From an uncultured Clostridia bacterium (GTDB lineage: Bacteria > Bacillota > Clostridia > UBA1381), in contig CAKSPW010000019.1 of NCBI GenBank assembly GCA_934486495.1, forward strand, positions 1-34,628: a DNA stretch of 34,628 nucleotides, written 5' to 3'. Shown here one piece after another: positions 1 through 10,600 of the stretch; position 1 is the stretch's first letter, and each line of letters opens with the position of its first letter. Made by a program: the position numbers and the translations under genes. Under the pieces are notes generated by a model. It did not search any database, had not been told where the DNA came from, and was given only the letters and a program-made list of their open reading frames with translations.

Positions 1-267
1 AGCACCGTTACGTGTGCTTCTTGCTGAAGCTATCCACCATACTCCTTTCGTCTTTGCAACGGTATCGCTCGGTTTCGGTGTTCCCCAAGACGGAGTTGTG
101 TTAATTGTAATGCCGTTTGCCTTGACTTCATCAGCCGTTGTGTACTTTGAATAATCATAACTGTACACAACAGTATCGGCTGCCGGCTCAGTCTCAGACG
201 CCAATGTTACGGGCGCCAATACACCGAGCTGTAATACAGCAATCAAAGCCGAAAAAATTCTTTTCAT
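1..267 (-). CDS. N-terminus of a secreted protein, cut by the window edge
   Basis: An open frame runs from ATG at 267 off the left edge (89 codons visible), so the C-terminus is missing. AAAGGAAAG lies a few bases upstream of the ATG. The product begins MKRIFSALIAVLQLGVLAP, a typical signal peptide with likely cleavage near VTLA-SE. About 60 polar residues follow, including YSYDYSKYTTADEV, that I do not recognise. The signal peptide resembles that of the metallophosphoesterase gene just upstream, including the Glu-Pro-rich start of the mature part. The two genes are 109 nt apart on the same strand with no obvious terminator between them. Probably another extracellular protein of the carbohydrate/surface block; function unknown. 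Confidence 0.75.
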   Translation of the reverse strand, partial: MKRIFSALIAVLQLGVLAPVTLASETEPAADTVVYSYDYSKYTTADEVKANGITINTTPSWGTPKPSDTVAKTKGVWWIASARSTRNGA

Positions 268-329
268 TATTCATCTTTCCTTTCATTACAGATTTGCGAT
301 AACATAAACTGAATTGTTCTTTCGGTATT

Positions 330-358
330 ATTATATCATTATGATATTTATAATGTAA
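330..358 (-). promoter_or_regulatory. Weak candidate promoter for the left-edge secreted gene
   Basis: On the minus strand a perfect TATAAT (335-330) is preceded 17 nt upstream by TTACAT (358-353), a poor -35. It lies 63 nt before the ATG at 267. The surrounding sequence is very AT-rich, so the box could be chance and the gene could be read from the metallophosphoesterase gene instead. Confidence 0.3.
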
Positions 359-376
359 ATAGGTTTGTTTTGTGTT

Positions 377-3300
377 TTATCGGTAATATTTAAGCGTTTT
401 TGTCATAATCGGCACCATATTTTCATCCCACACATATGCCCTCATTCCGCTTTGAGCCGACAGAGAAATATCGCTTGTTCCGTTTCCTTCCGCTTTGCCT
501 CTGCCAAGCTCTAAAGCTGTCAGTCTGCCGCCGGCGTCATATTGTGCTACATATAATGCATATGACTTTTCCGCTGCACTGTCATTTACGATATGAGCCG
601 TTGCCACACCGTTTGCAAACGAAATGTTTGTTTTCTCGGTTCCGCTGATTTCAAAGCCGTTAAGCCACAAGCCGTTAGTTGCTGTGCTGTTTGTCACACG
701 CACCGCCATGCCCCCAATCGCATACGCATCGACAGGCTCGTTTTCAACAAGACAGCTGTCCGAAGAAATTTCCGTTGCCGTATATGCTCCGTCCTCTATC
801 TTTCTCGGAAGAAGATATGCGCTGTATGTACCGTTTATCAAATCCGCCTTAATGCACATATACAATAACGTTGCGGCGCTTTTTGCGTCATCGGTAGCGT
901 TTTTGTATTTTATTGATTTGCCGATTTTATTACCGTTTTTATTGACAAAGTACGCCTCGCCCGTGTATTTATAATCGCCGCTTGACGGTACAAGCCGAAG
1001 TGTTGCGAAAGGTACGTCGGTATCGCTTAATATGTCAATATTCATATAACCGTCATTTTTATAAAGAGAGAGAAACTGTGCACTCACGGTATAAACTCCG
1101 TTTTCAAATGATTCAGGTGTTGTAAGGCGCATCAATTCCTTATTTCCTATATTTCCTCTCGTAGAAAAACGAATGGCATTTGTATATCCGCTGTTGCTGT
1201 CGTTGATATTTTGCACGCTCCATACAGTAGCCGATGTATCTGCGCTGATTCCGAGACTGCCTGTATCTACCGCTCCCAAAGGCATATCGGCTGCCGATAT
1301 ACCGTACTGCTTTCCAAACCTTACAAAAGACATAAATTCTCTGATATCTTCATCGGTTGTTGCCATATCCGACATTAATCTCCAGCCTTTATCAAGCAAT
1401 TGTTCGTCGGTTATTTCCCCGCCAGTCAAAAGCTCTTTCAAGCTGTCGATAAGCTTTAGAGATTTTCTGTTTTCAAAACCGCTGTGCAGCTTTTTTACTT
1501 CTTTTTGGCTCAACGCTCCGCTATATACTGTTGTGCTTACTATTTTACCGCTGAAAGCATTTTGTGCCGTGGTCTGATATTCGGCTCCGTTATCGGCAGC
1601 GCTTTTCGGACGGAAATCACCGCCTATAACCATACCGTAATATTGGTCGGGATTGCTGTAAAACTCGATATTTCCTTTAACTGCCGTCTTGTCAACAATG
1701 TCACCGTTATTGTAAACAACAACCTCACTGCCGTTATTTGTTACAGTTACATGATAGTATTTACCCTTTTCTATTTTGAGGCCATTGCCGGGTTTGGGAC
1801 TGAGCCATGCTCCGTTATGACGAAGATATGCGGAGAACACACCCGATTCACTAAATTCCATATCAAACCCGGAGGACTGTGCCAAACCGATAATATTGCT
1901 GTCCTTATTCAGTTCACTCGCATTGAAAATAAAGTCAATTGTATAACCTCCGTTCATCAACTCCCTTCTCCCCTTATCAAAGGGCAGTTTAAAGAAGTTC
2001 GGAGAGTCATTTGATGTGCCGCCCGTTCTTAAAAAAGACGCCTCATACATTTTGATTTCATCATTATATGAAATCGGCACCGTGCCGTATGTAAGCGGAT
2101 TGATTTTATTAAATGACGCATATTCGGACGTATCCTTTATGCCGTTTTCGGTAAATCCGACAGAAGTTATAACCGCCGGGGTTTCCGCAATTTCCTTTGT
2201 TGTAAATTCGTCGGTTTCAAGCTGTGTTTCGCTCATCTGATAAAAGCTGTCGTATGCGGTTATAACAGCCTTATACGTTGTTCCGTCACTAAGCCCCGTA
2301 ACGTTCCAGTAATTCATTTTGGGCTTATCATCACACTGCCAGTAATACGACGATACCGTAAACGACTTCTCGGTTTCGTTTGTGTTTGTATTAACAAGCT
2401 CAATCTTATATATTCCGGCATCCGTTGTGCTGTCTTCGGCCTGTGTGAAATCCACCCTGCAACCGGATTGTGTTATATTGCTTACACTTGCCGTTGCCCC
2501 CTGCGGAAAATACGGTGCGTCGTTATCTCTTTGGTCGGTATATTGCCAGTTATCTTTATCGCTGACATTAATTATCCACGGCGATTTTATGTCTTTTTTT
2601 CTGTAAAAATCCATTCTGTGAATCGTTACGGTATTATCATTTGCGACCTCTATATAATACCCGGTGCTTTCTTTTTCGTTACTGCCGAATCTTTTGGGCT
2701 GAAACGCCTCATCCCAGCAATCTTCAATTTCCATATTATTAATAGCACCCGTGTTTACCGATGTAAACTTATCCTGATGAATAGAACGCTCATTTGCAAT
2801 GTCATAATGGGAATGTCCCGAAAAGGTAATTACATTCGGGCATTCGTCAAGACTCGCCGCAAATTCCGAGGTTGACCATGTTGTAGAGTCCTTTTTGACG
2901 CCGTTTCTTAATCCCGAAACGGCATATGAACCGTACACCGTATCGTTTGCCGCCGTATGAATTCCCACAAATACAGGCTTATTTATATCGTCTGCCGACG
3001 CAGTCTTTACCGCATTATCAAACCACGCTACCGTTTCGGGAGAATAAATATAGGGATAATTACTCGGTGCGTCGTTTGTCCTCTGAGTATCATTGCTGAC
3101 GGTGATGAACTTATATCCGCCTACTTCATATACGTTATTTGCCGATGTTATGTCGGGATCGTATAACTGCATATATTTTATAAAATTGCTTTCCTTATTC
3201 GGTTTTGCGTCATGATTTCCCCTTAAACACATAACCTTCGTATGACTGCCTACGGGAACAACTTCCTTTAAATCGTCAATAAATGCCTTCCATTCCGCAT

Positions 3301-3571
3301 CAAGGCTGTTATGCGTTATATCGCCGGGTATCATTAACACATCAAGCTCGTCCAATCCGCCGGCTCTTTCGATAATCTGCCTCACTCCCTCCTTGAACTT
3401 ATCGCCGCAGTATTCGTATGATGTTTTTGAACTGTCCTGCGACGTTCTGCCATACTGCATATCCGACACAACGCCTATCTTGAGCGCCGGTTCGGGTTCC
3501 TGTGCCGGTGCAATAATTTGAAGCGATACAAGCTGCACAAGCGCAATTATTGCCGAAATTATCTTTTTCAT
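377..3571 (-). CDS. Secreted metallophosphoesterase with Fn3- and LamG-like domains
   Basis: Calcineurin-like metallophosphoesterase, exported. The start at 3571 (MKKIISAI) is preferred over an ATG two codons upstream because AAGGAG sits 6-7 nt before it but directly abuts the upstream one. After a signal peptide, the metal-binding motifs appear in order: SDMQYG (about residue 37), PGDITHN (84), GNHD (118-121), a histidine in GIHTAAND (205) and GHSH (252-255). All metal ligands look present. Residues about 345-455 look like a fibronectin type III repeat, and about 475-700 like a LamG/concanavalin fold (FIFNASE; TTVYSGALSQKE). The last 300 residues may hold a second beta-sandwich. There is no SLH or LPXTG anchor, so it is probably released. 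The substrate is unknown; a phosphate or phosphodiester on a glycan is one possibility. No convincing promoter was found upstream. Confidence 0.88.
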   Translation of the reverse strand: MKKIISAIIALVQLVSLQIIAPAQEPEPALKIGVVSDMQYGRTSQDSSKTSYEYCGDKFKEGVRQIIERAGGLDELDVLMIPGDITHNSLDAEWKAFIDDLKEVVPVGSHTKVMCLRGNHDAKPNKESNFIKYMQLYDPDITSANNVYEVGGYKFITVSNDTQRTNDAPSNYPYIYSPETVAWFDNAVKTASADDINKPVFVGIHTAANDTVYGSYAVSGLRNGVKKDSTTWSTSEFAASLDECPNVITFSGHSHYDIANERSIHQDKFTSVNTGAINNMEIEDCWDEAFQPKRFGSNEKESTGYYIEVANDNTVTIHRMDFYRKKDIKSPWIINVSDKDNWQYTDQRDNDAPYFPQGATASVSNITQSGCRVDFTQAEDSTTDAGIYKIELVNTNTNETEKSFTVSSYYWQCDDKPKMNYWNVTGLSDGTTYKAVITAYDSFYQMSETQLETDEFTTKEIAETPAVITSVGFTENGIKDTSEYASFNKINPLTYGTVPISYNDEIKMYEASFLRTGGTSNDSPNFFKLPFDKGRRELMNGGYTIDFIFNASELNKDSNIIGLAQSSGFDMEFSESGVFSAYLRHNGAWLSPKPGNGLKIEKGKYYHVTVTNNGSEVVVYNNGDIVDKTAVKGNIEFYSNPDQYYGMVIGGDFRPKSAADNGAEYQTTAQNAFSGKIVSTTVYSGALSQKEVKKLHSGFENRKSLKLIDSLKELLTGGEITDEQLLDKGWRLMSDMATTDEDIREFMSFVRFGKQYGISAADMPLGAVDTGSLGISADTSATVWSVQNINDSNSGYTNAIRFSTRGNIGNKELMRLTTPESFENGVYTVSAQFLSLYKNDGYMNIDILSDTDVPFATLRLVPSSGDYKYTGEAYFVNKNGNKIGKSIKYKNATDDAKSAATLLYMCIKADLINGTYSAYLLPRKIEDGAYTATEISSDSCLVENEPVDAYAIGGMAVRVTNSTATNGLWLNGFEISGTEKTNISFANGVATAHIVNDSAAEKSYALYVAQYDAGGRLTALELGRGKAEGNGTSDISLSAQSGMRAYVWDENMVPIMTKTLKYYR

Positions 3572-3668
3572 AAACATTCTCCTTCACATTAATTTTACTA
3601 TTGATATTTTATCATACATATTTGATATTTTCTATCGGTAAAACATGAATTAAGTTGTTTATTTTTGC

Positions 3669-3705
3669 AAAAAAATCAAGACTGACGGTTTTATCCGCAG
3701 TCTTG
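3669..3705 (-). terminator. Intrinsic terminator of the SLH/lyase operon
   Basis: Read on the minus strand, CAAGACTGCGG pairs with CCGTCAGTCTTG (one bulged T) around a short ATAAAA loop, followed by ATTTTTTT. It lies 10 nt after the lyase stop codon and separates this operon from the metallophosphoesterase gene. Confidence 0.9.
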
Positions 3706-3715
3706 ACTGTATTTG

Positions 3716-6700
3716 TTACATATGAAGATACCTGTATATTACGACAAAAGCTTCCGCACGGGTTGTACTGCGTTTGGGTTCAAAACGATTTTCATCCGTT
3801 CCCTTCATCAGTCCCTTTGCCGTAACGGCTTTTACAGCTTCGTCTGCCCAGCTGCTTATTTCATCATCATCGCCGAATACCAATTCTTCTTTCGGTACAT
3901 CTCCAATGATATTTGACAGCATTACCGCCATTTCTTCACGTGTTATATCTCTGTCGGGATATGCACATCCGCCGTCACCCGACATTATTTTATTGTCATA
4001 CGCCGTCTGCACAAATCCTGCATACCAATCATCGGATTTTACATCCTCAAAAGCACCGCTATACTCCGATATATCAAGCTTCATCGCCCTTATTATCAAT
4101 GCCGCAAACTGCGCACGGGTAACGGGAGCGTCAAGACCGAGAGATGTATCGGATATACCGGTTACAATTCCGTTTTCATAAAGCTCGGTTATCTCATTTT
4201 TTGCCCAATGCGTACTGATTTCTTCCTTCATCGGCTGCGGCAGCTGTTTAGCCTCGTTATCGGTAGTTTGCGGACTTTGAGTCGGTTGGGGGGTTGCGCT
4301 CGGTTTTGAAATACCGCTGCCACCTCCGCCTCCGCCGCCGGAACCTGAGCCATGCGACGGCTTTGTCGGTGCCGGTGTCGGAGCAGTACTCGGTTTCGGC
4401 GACGGAGCCGTGCCGAGGTAAATCATTCCGTCCACACTTGAACAGCTGATATAATTCTGATTAAGAAGCACCTTTTTAACATCTGTTTTTCCCGACATTG
4501 TACGGAAATTACTTTCCGCCAAGTCTGAAGAATTAAGTCCCGTACCGTTTATTTCACATATCTGACCGCTGCGCTTTACGGAAAGCTCTGCAATTTCGGT
4601 ATCGTTTTGATACACGATATCGGAATTCATTTTAATAAACGATGCATCCTGCGCCGCAAAATGAATCGGTGTTCCGTCCTCCGAAAGCTGAATCATCATC
4701 ATTGACGCATCTGTTGTAAATCCGCCTACGGTCACAGTACTCTTAGCGCTTCTGTCATGCAATAAATAATATATATATCGCTCTGTTTTATTTCTGTTAT
4801 TATCTTGGATAAACAGCTCATATGCGCTCGCTTCGCTCTTTTCCTTTCCGCTTACCTCTACTTCGGCAGCCGTTGCGTCAAGATTTTCACCTACGCCGAC
4901 CGGCAAAAGAACGGTGTTAAAAACAGCTGTTCCCGTTGTGTTCTGTTCATATTCGGTATAATCGGCATTTGATATACTGCCCTGTCCCTCCGAATAATAG
5001 CCCTGCTTTATTTTACTCGACGTATATTCCTCAGGCATTACCGGAATTACTTTTATGTTTACTCCGTCTATATTTGTTGATGTTGTCTTTGTAGAATCAT
5101 CCATGGTTATGCCTGCTTCGGGGAGAAAATGCCATGCCTGAACATACTTGTTCGATTTATCGTTTTTGGGAATGATATAGTCATTTACAAGCCAAAACTT
5201 ATTGCGCAGGAAAAATATTGAACGTCTGTATGTAGATGCGTCGGGAGTATTCGGTGTATTTCCTGCCGAAAAATCGTATTTGCTGTTTGTTTCCCACCTG
5301 TCAATACTTCCTCTTGCAGATGAACTCGAATTGCTGTATTGATTTTTACCGTTCATGGTAACCGTATTGTGTCCGAGAGTAGATTTGAGCCAAGACACAA
5401 CCGAGCTGCTCGAGTATGAACCGTAAAGAGGATCGACAAGCAAATACTGTCCGTCCGCCATTACGACTATCGAGTTATCATCGGGGTGTGCGTGATTTCC
5501 CTTTCCTCCGTCAACGTCCGTAAACAAATACCACGCCTTATCGTTCCAGCCGGTACGCATAACCATTTTCTTTCCTACCGGATACATACTTGAGGTAAAA
5601 TCGGGTTCCTCGCCTCCGTAGCCTGCGGCATACTTCAAATGAGGGTCATCAAGCCAATTCGCAAGATATTTCATCCTCGAGCTAAAATTACCTCTGTGGC
5701 TGTAACCGTCACCCACCTGATTGTCCGATATTCCCGGCAAGCTTGAATAATACAAAAACCTGCCCATATTTCTAACATTCTCTATTGTCTTTTCCGTATA
5801 CGGATAATCCTTTATTCCAAGCTTATCCGCCACATTCTTTGACCCGACAATAGTTGAAATTGCATAGTCGATATAGCCTATCGCAAGCTCCGTGCAAACC
5901 GTATCGCTCATTACCATTGCGTTGGATAAAGTTTCGTATCTTTGCTTAACTCTGTTTATCCACGCTGTTGAATCGGTAAACTCAGGGAAATATGCAGCTA
6001 TTGTATAAAGTCCCTGACATTCGGATGTACCCCAGTTACCGGATGTGGTAAAGTATTTTGCACCGTTTGCCTCAACATACATCCACTTAAGAAATGATGT
6101 AAATATCTCCGGCGTCATATCCCTGCACTCCAAAAGCTGCATCATATATCCGGGCAAAACCTGCGACCTTACCGCCACGTCAAGCGATTTTAGCCATGCA
6201 ATATCATTTCCTCTGACATATATATAGTCCATTATTTGTCTGAGCGCCGTATATGCATATTTCTCCTCACCGGTATAATTATATACTTTTACAAGCTTGT
6301 CAAACCACGTATCAAATCTCAGAAGCTCTTCCTGATAACGATACCCGGCACCCGACGGCTGATTCCACTTCCATGAATCGAGCTGATCGTATGAAAACAC
6401 AACCTGCGCAGTCATATTTTTATAAGTTGCTTCGTTTTCTTTCCAGTCCGAATCGTCTGAATAGAAAACAATTGTTTCTTTTTCCGAATCGGCTCTTTCG
6501 TTATGACCGTATAAATTCAGTGTTGCCGCACTTACCGTATCTCCGCTTTTGAGAAACGATGTATCGAACTTTATATATACACGGCTTGTATTCTCATTTA
6601 CGAGCGTGTTACCGTCATTTATCGCGTCCTCGCGCGCAACGAGCTTATCGGACTTTCCAAACACAGCCGACGAATTGGAACCGCCGCATATATTAGTATC

Positions 6701-7639
6701 CTCTGAAGCATAAACAATACGTTCAGTACCGTTTACTCTCATTCTGATATACGGCGCCGTGTCCTCACCGGCATCCTTACTGTTGAAAACTGCGCTATCA
6801 CCGTTTTTATCCGTCGCCAATATCCAAAACGTCAGATTTTGACGATTTCCGACATATTTGGATACTGTACTTGTTACGTCCACGCTTCTGTAACATTCCT
6901 CATTGCCGACTTTTAAAATATTAATCGGCGTTATACCGCTTCGTGAGTTATACATGAAGTTTTTTGTCAGCAAATCGGCTGTAATAATATCGGTTTTTGA
7001 TGAGCTTTCTTCTTTTTCGGAGCCACGCTGACGATCAATCATGATGTAATAGTTGTACAGCGCAAGCTTTGCCTGCTCATAATCTCCGTTTTTAGCCGCA
7101 TTCTCAACGTCAACCAAATCCGGATACTCATCATAATTGAGCTTTCCCGTCAAACTCCAGCTTTCCGATGAGCTGTCCCATTTTCCAAAAAAGTTTTCAT
7201 CTTTAAGCCAATATGCATCATGCAGATGTGCGCTCCCGGACGAATAATTTTTCCCCTCAAGTACCTGCTTTGTGTTAAACGGGTCTTCGTGAATACTGTA
7301 TCCGTAAGTACTTGTTATATATCCGTCATCATTTATTGTAGGCTCACCCGTATCAAGGTCCGTTTGAAAGCCCGGCGCCTGTTTTGCCATCGATGCGTCC
7401 CAAACACCTGCTTCACCCTCAGCGATTTGAATACCACCGTCATTATCGTTGATTTCTTCAGCAGTCTCCTCGTCCGAAACAAAATCCACGCTTTCGGAAA
7501 CATCACCTTCCGAATCCGAAACCGCTGATATTTCCGTATCATCGGATTTCACAATTTCTTCAGCAGCATATGACACGATTGAACCGTTTAAAAGCGATAC
7601 CGAAAGAATTATTGCCAATACACGTTTAAAATCATTCAT
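3716..7639 (-). CDS. Heparinase II/III-type polysaccharide lyase anchored by SLH repeats
   Basis: Extracellular lyase of 1307 aa. A signal peptide (MNDFKRVLAIILSVSLLNGS) is followed by an acidic stretch. Residues about 220-412 look like DNRLRE-type beta-sandwich modules (VYIKFDTSFLKSGDTVSAAT). An alpha/alpha-toroid spans about 435-690. The heparinase II/III beta-domain begins near 700, with the hallmark NHAHPDDNSIVV (715-726), VDPLYG, and GHNTVTMNG (756-764). A Pro/Thr/Ser and poly-Gly linker leads to three SLH repeats (about 1144-1307) that would bind secondary wall polymer. The family cleaves uronic-acid glycosidic bonds by beta-elimination; the exact substrate cannot be told. It is the last gene of a three-gene operon. 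AAAGGAG lies an unusually long 16 nt before the ATG, and an in-frame TAA just upstream leaves no alternative ATG. Confidence 0.88.
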   Translation of the reverse strand: MNDFKRVLAIILSVSLLNGSIVSYAAEEIVKSDDTEISAVSDSEGDVSESVDFVSDEETAEEINDNDGGIQIAEGEAGVWDASMAKQAPGFQTDLDTGEPTINDDGYITSTYGYSIHEDPFNTKQVLEGKNYSSGSAHLHDAYWLKDENFFGKWDSSSESWSLTGKLNYDEYPDLVDVENAAKNGDYEQAKLALYNYYIMIDRQRGSEKEESSSKTDIITADLLTKNFMYNSRSGITPINILKVGNEECYRSVDVTSTVSKYVGNRQNLTFWILATDKNGDSAVFNSKDAGEDTAPYIRMRVNGTERIVYASEDTNICGGSNSSAVFGKSDKLVAREDAINDGNTLVNENTSRVYIKFDTSFLKSGDTVSAATLNLYGHNERADSEKETIVFYSDDSDWKENEATYKNMTAQVVFSYDQLDSWKWNQPSGAGYRYQEELLRFDTWFDKLVKVYNYTGEEKYAYTALRQIMDYIYVRGNDIAWLKSLDVAVRSQVLPGYMMQLLECRDMTPEIFTSFLKWMYVEANGAKYFTTSGNWGTSECQGLYTIAAYFPEFTDSTAWINRVKQRYETLSNAMVMSDTVCTELAIGYIDYAISTIVGSKNVADKLGIKDYPYTEKTIENVRNMGRFLYYSSLPGISDNQVGDGYSHRGNFSSRMKYLANWLDDPHLKYAAGYGGEEPDFTSSMYPVGKKMVMRTGWNDKAWYLFTDVDGGKGNHAHPDDNSIVVMADGQYLLVDPLYGSYSSSSVVSWLKSTLGHNTVTMNGKNQYSNSSSSARGSIDRWETNSKYDFSAGNTPNTPDASTYRRSIFFLRNKFWLVNDYIIPKNDKSNKYVQAWHFLPEAGITMDDSTKTTSTNIDGVNIKVIPVMPEEYTSSKIKQGYYSEGQGSISNADYTEYEQNTTGTAVFNTVLLPVGVGENLDATAAEVEVSGKEKSEASAYELFIQDNNRNKTERYIYYLLHDRSAKSTVTVGGFTTDASMMMIQLSEDGTPIHFAAQDASFIKMNSDIVYQNDTEIAELSVKRSGQICEINGTGLNSSDLAESNFRTMSGKTDVKKVLLNQNYISCSSVDGMIYLGTAPSPKPSTAPTPAPTKPSHGSGSGGGGGGGSGISKPSATPQPTQSPQTTDNEAKQLPQPMKEEISTHWAKNEITELYENGIVTGISDTSLGLDAPVTRAQFAALIIRAMKLDISEYSGAFEDVKSDDWYAGFVQTAYDNKIMSGDGGCAYPDRDITREEMAVMLSNIIGDVPKEELVFGDDDEISSWADEAVKAVTAKGLMKGTDENRFEPKRSTTRAEAFVVIYRYLHM

Positions 7640-7690
7640 AATTTATATTCACTAACTCCTTTCTTCAGCGCTGTTATAAAGTCTGCAAAT

Positions 7691-10600
7691 TTATCTGTTG
7701 CTTATAATTCCGCAGATTATTTTTGCCGCCTCACTTCTTAACGCATTCTTATTAGGTTTGAAGGTGTTATCATCATAGCCGCTAAGTATTTTCTTCTCAA
7801 GCATTGCCCCGACACTGCCCTCGGCATATTCGGCAATCTGTTCGCTGTCGGAAAAGCTTCCCGCACTGCTGTAAATAATCTTGCTCCCTGCCGCTTTCAT
7901 AGCACGAACGCACATAACAGCCATATCCTGACGTGTTATACTGCTTGTTTTGTCAAACTCTGTTTCGCTTATTCCGCGAACAATTCCAAGCTCAACAGCC
8001 TTTCTTATGTATGCATAGCTCCAGTCGCTTTCCGACACATCGGCAAAATTGAGTTCGGCATTTGAACCGATGTCAATCTTAAGAGCCGTTAAAAGCATTT
8101 TTACAAATTCCTGACGGCTTACGTTTTCTTCGGGGTTAAAGCAATTTTTTTCATCTCCCGAAACAACGCCTGCATCTTTTAACGTCTTGATATATGAGTA
8201 TGCCCACAAATCCTCCGTAACATCCGCAAAAAGCTTTCCGCTTATATTTGCTGCACTTTGATTATCTCCGGACGGCATTGCCGGAACATTTGAGCCTTTT
8301 GATGATGAGCTTCCGCTGCCGTATACCGGAGTTCCGCCGCCTCCGCCCGATGACGATGATGAGCCGGCACTTACCATTATGGGAACTTCGTTAGTTACGG
8401 TTGCGGATTTGTATGTTGTTGTAACTTTAAGAATGCCTGTTACGTTCTTTGACGCATCACGTACAACCGTACCGTTATTTGAAAAGTTTGACGGAATTGT
8501 TGACTCATATGTAACCGTTGCACCGTACTTTGTCTTAGGCATGGATACATTCGATTTTATTCCTCTTAGCGAACCCAATGCGTTCGTTATAAGTTTGTTT
8601 TCCGCCTCTGCAATCCCCTTATCGTCAGTCCCGACATAAACCGATATTTCGCTCAATCCGCTGTTTCCGCTTGATTTATCGGTTACGGTGTATTTTACAT
8701 ATCTTGCGCATACGGGGCTGAATCTTATATTTTGCGTTTCCGCTCCGAGAGAGCCGCCCTCGTACACCGCAGTCCACTTACTCTTATCCGAGGATACTTC
8801 TATTTTGTATCCTTTTACCGGGTAGTTACCCTGCACTGATGCCTCGTTTATATTTATTGCCGTAAATGCCTCCACATCGCCGAGATCGACCGTAAGATAC
8901 GGATTTTCATCCAATCTCATTGTCTGCCACGAGGTTTCCGATAAACCGTCAACGGCTTTTGACGTTTCATGATTTCTGTTTGATACAGCGTTGGATTCCG
9001 CATTTTTGCCAAGCGACAAATTAAACGGACTTGTGTATATTATCGTTACCGGAACAACTTCGGTATAACTTACATTCTCATCGGAATTGAGTACAAGCTT
9101 AAATGTCATGTCAACCGTCGTATTATCGCTTATTAATGACTTATCAAGCTTTCCGTCATTTGAAAGAATTTCGGGTTTTGACGATGTCCATGATGCGGTA
9201 GTCCCCGGGAAGCTGCCCACATTCAGGTTAACACTGTCCATAATATACCCGTTTGTTGCCGTAAACGGAGCTTTGTATGATACCTTGTCGAGCGCCATTT
9301 GCAATACAAGCGACTTATTTGTAAGAACCGAAGCGTTGTTTATTTTCACATAACCGCTGTTCGTTATCTTATCGTTTGAATTGTCGGGTGCATTTATATC
9401 AACGGACGCCAGAGAAGTTGCCGCCTCTCTCACATTCATGTCTGTTTTGCCGTTATACTCCAGCGCTTTCCATGCACCGCCGTCTTGTGAATATGAAATA
9501 GCTACACTGCCGGAATCAGGTTTTATATTCATTTTAAATTTAAGATTCGTGCTGTTTCCCGTTACCGTATAGTATACCTTATTATGCGTTGCACTTCCGG
9601 AATCATCTGCCACCACGTATACAAAATACGGCTTTGTTCCGCTTTCGTTACCCGAATAAATAGTAGTTATTCTGTTACCGTTTGAATCGCGCGGTATAAT
9701 CTCAAACTTTGTGTTTGCATCGGGTATTGTAACATCGGTTTGGAGCACACACTCTCTCGTAAGTGCTATTTCCCTGTTTTCGAGCGTCGGCTTAAAGGTT
9801 ATTCCCGTTGAAGCATCACCCGTTCGGCTTGTTCTGTCCAAAACGACCACACCGTCGGATACAGAAATTTTTCCGCCTCCGTTTGTTGCTGTTATATTGT
9901 CTGTCAGGCTGTTTCCGGTTGATTTAAGCTCATACAATGTGAACAGTCCGCTTTCAAAATCGAGCACAAGTCCGAATTCAAACGCTTTTGTGCGAGATAA
10001 TCCGCCATACGAAAACGTTGCGGTCATTGTGATTTTTTTGCCGAGATTATCGGCAAGCTTTAAAACCTTACCGTCATCGGTTATAAATTCGGGATCCGAC
10101 GAACTCCACGTTATTTCCGAGCCGTATTTTCCGCTTTTCGGAAGATTTAAATCGCTGCTTATCTCCTCCGGATTTTGACTTGTGAGAGCTGAAATTGTTA
10201 CAAGCTGCATATCCTTATCGGTAATAACACTCGGGTCATTCTCCTTTGATACGGTCAGATAAAAATCCTTGTATATTACATTTTCTCCGTTTGATATTTT
10301 AGCAGTAAGAATTACATCTGCATCGCTTTCCAAAGGGCGCTCCGTGAGCACACCGCCGGAGGTAATATACTTTGAGTTTGAGGTTGTCCACGTAATAGCT
10401 GCGCCGTCAATTTCAGTCGGAAGCGAAACGTCACCCGTTACACTTTCGGGATTATCGGTTATATCATTCATTGTCAGCTTTGAAGCCGTTTGAGAAAGAG
10501 GATTTGATACCGTTTCATCGTCAAGGCTGTAAACTTTTATACTGTTTACCTTAATCCAATCCCCTGCATATGCCTTACTCTTTATCGTATACATCATACC

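Noticed and set aside
1173..2875. Long plus-strand frames opposite the metallophosphoesterase gene
   Set aside because: They mirror the coding strand of a gene with clear motifs and show no family features or ribosome sites.
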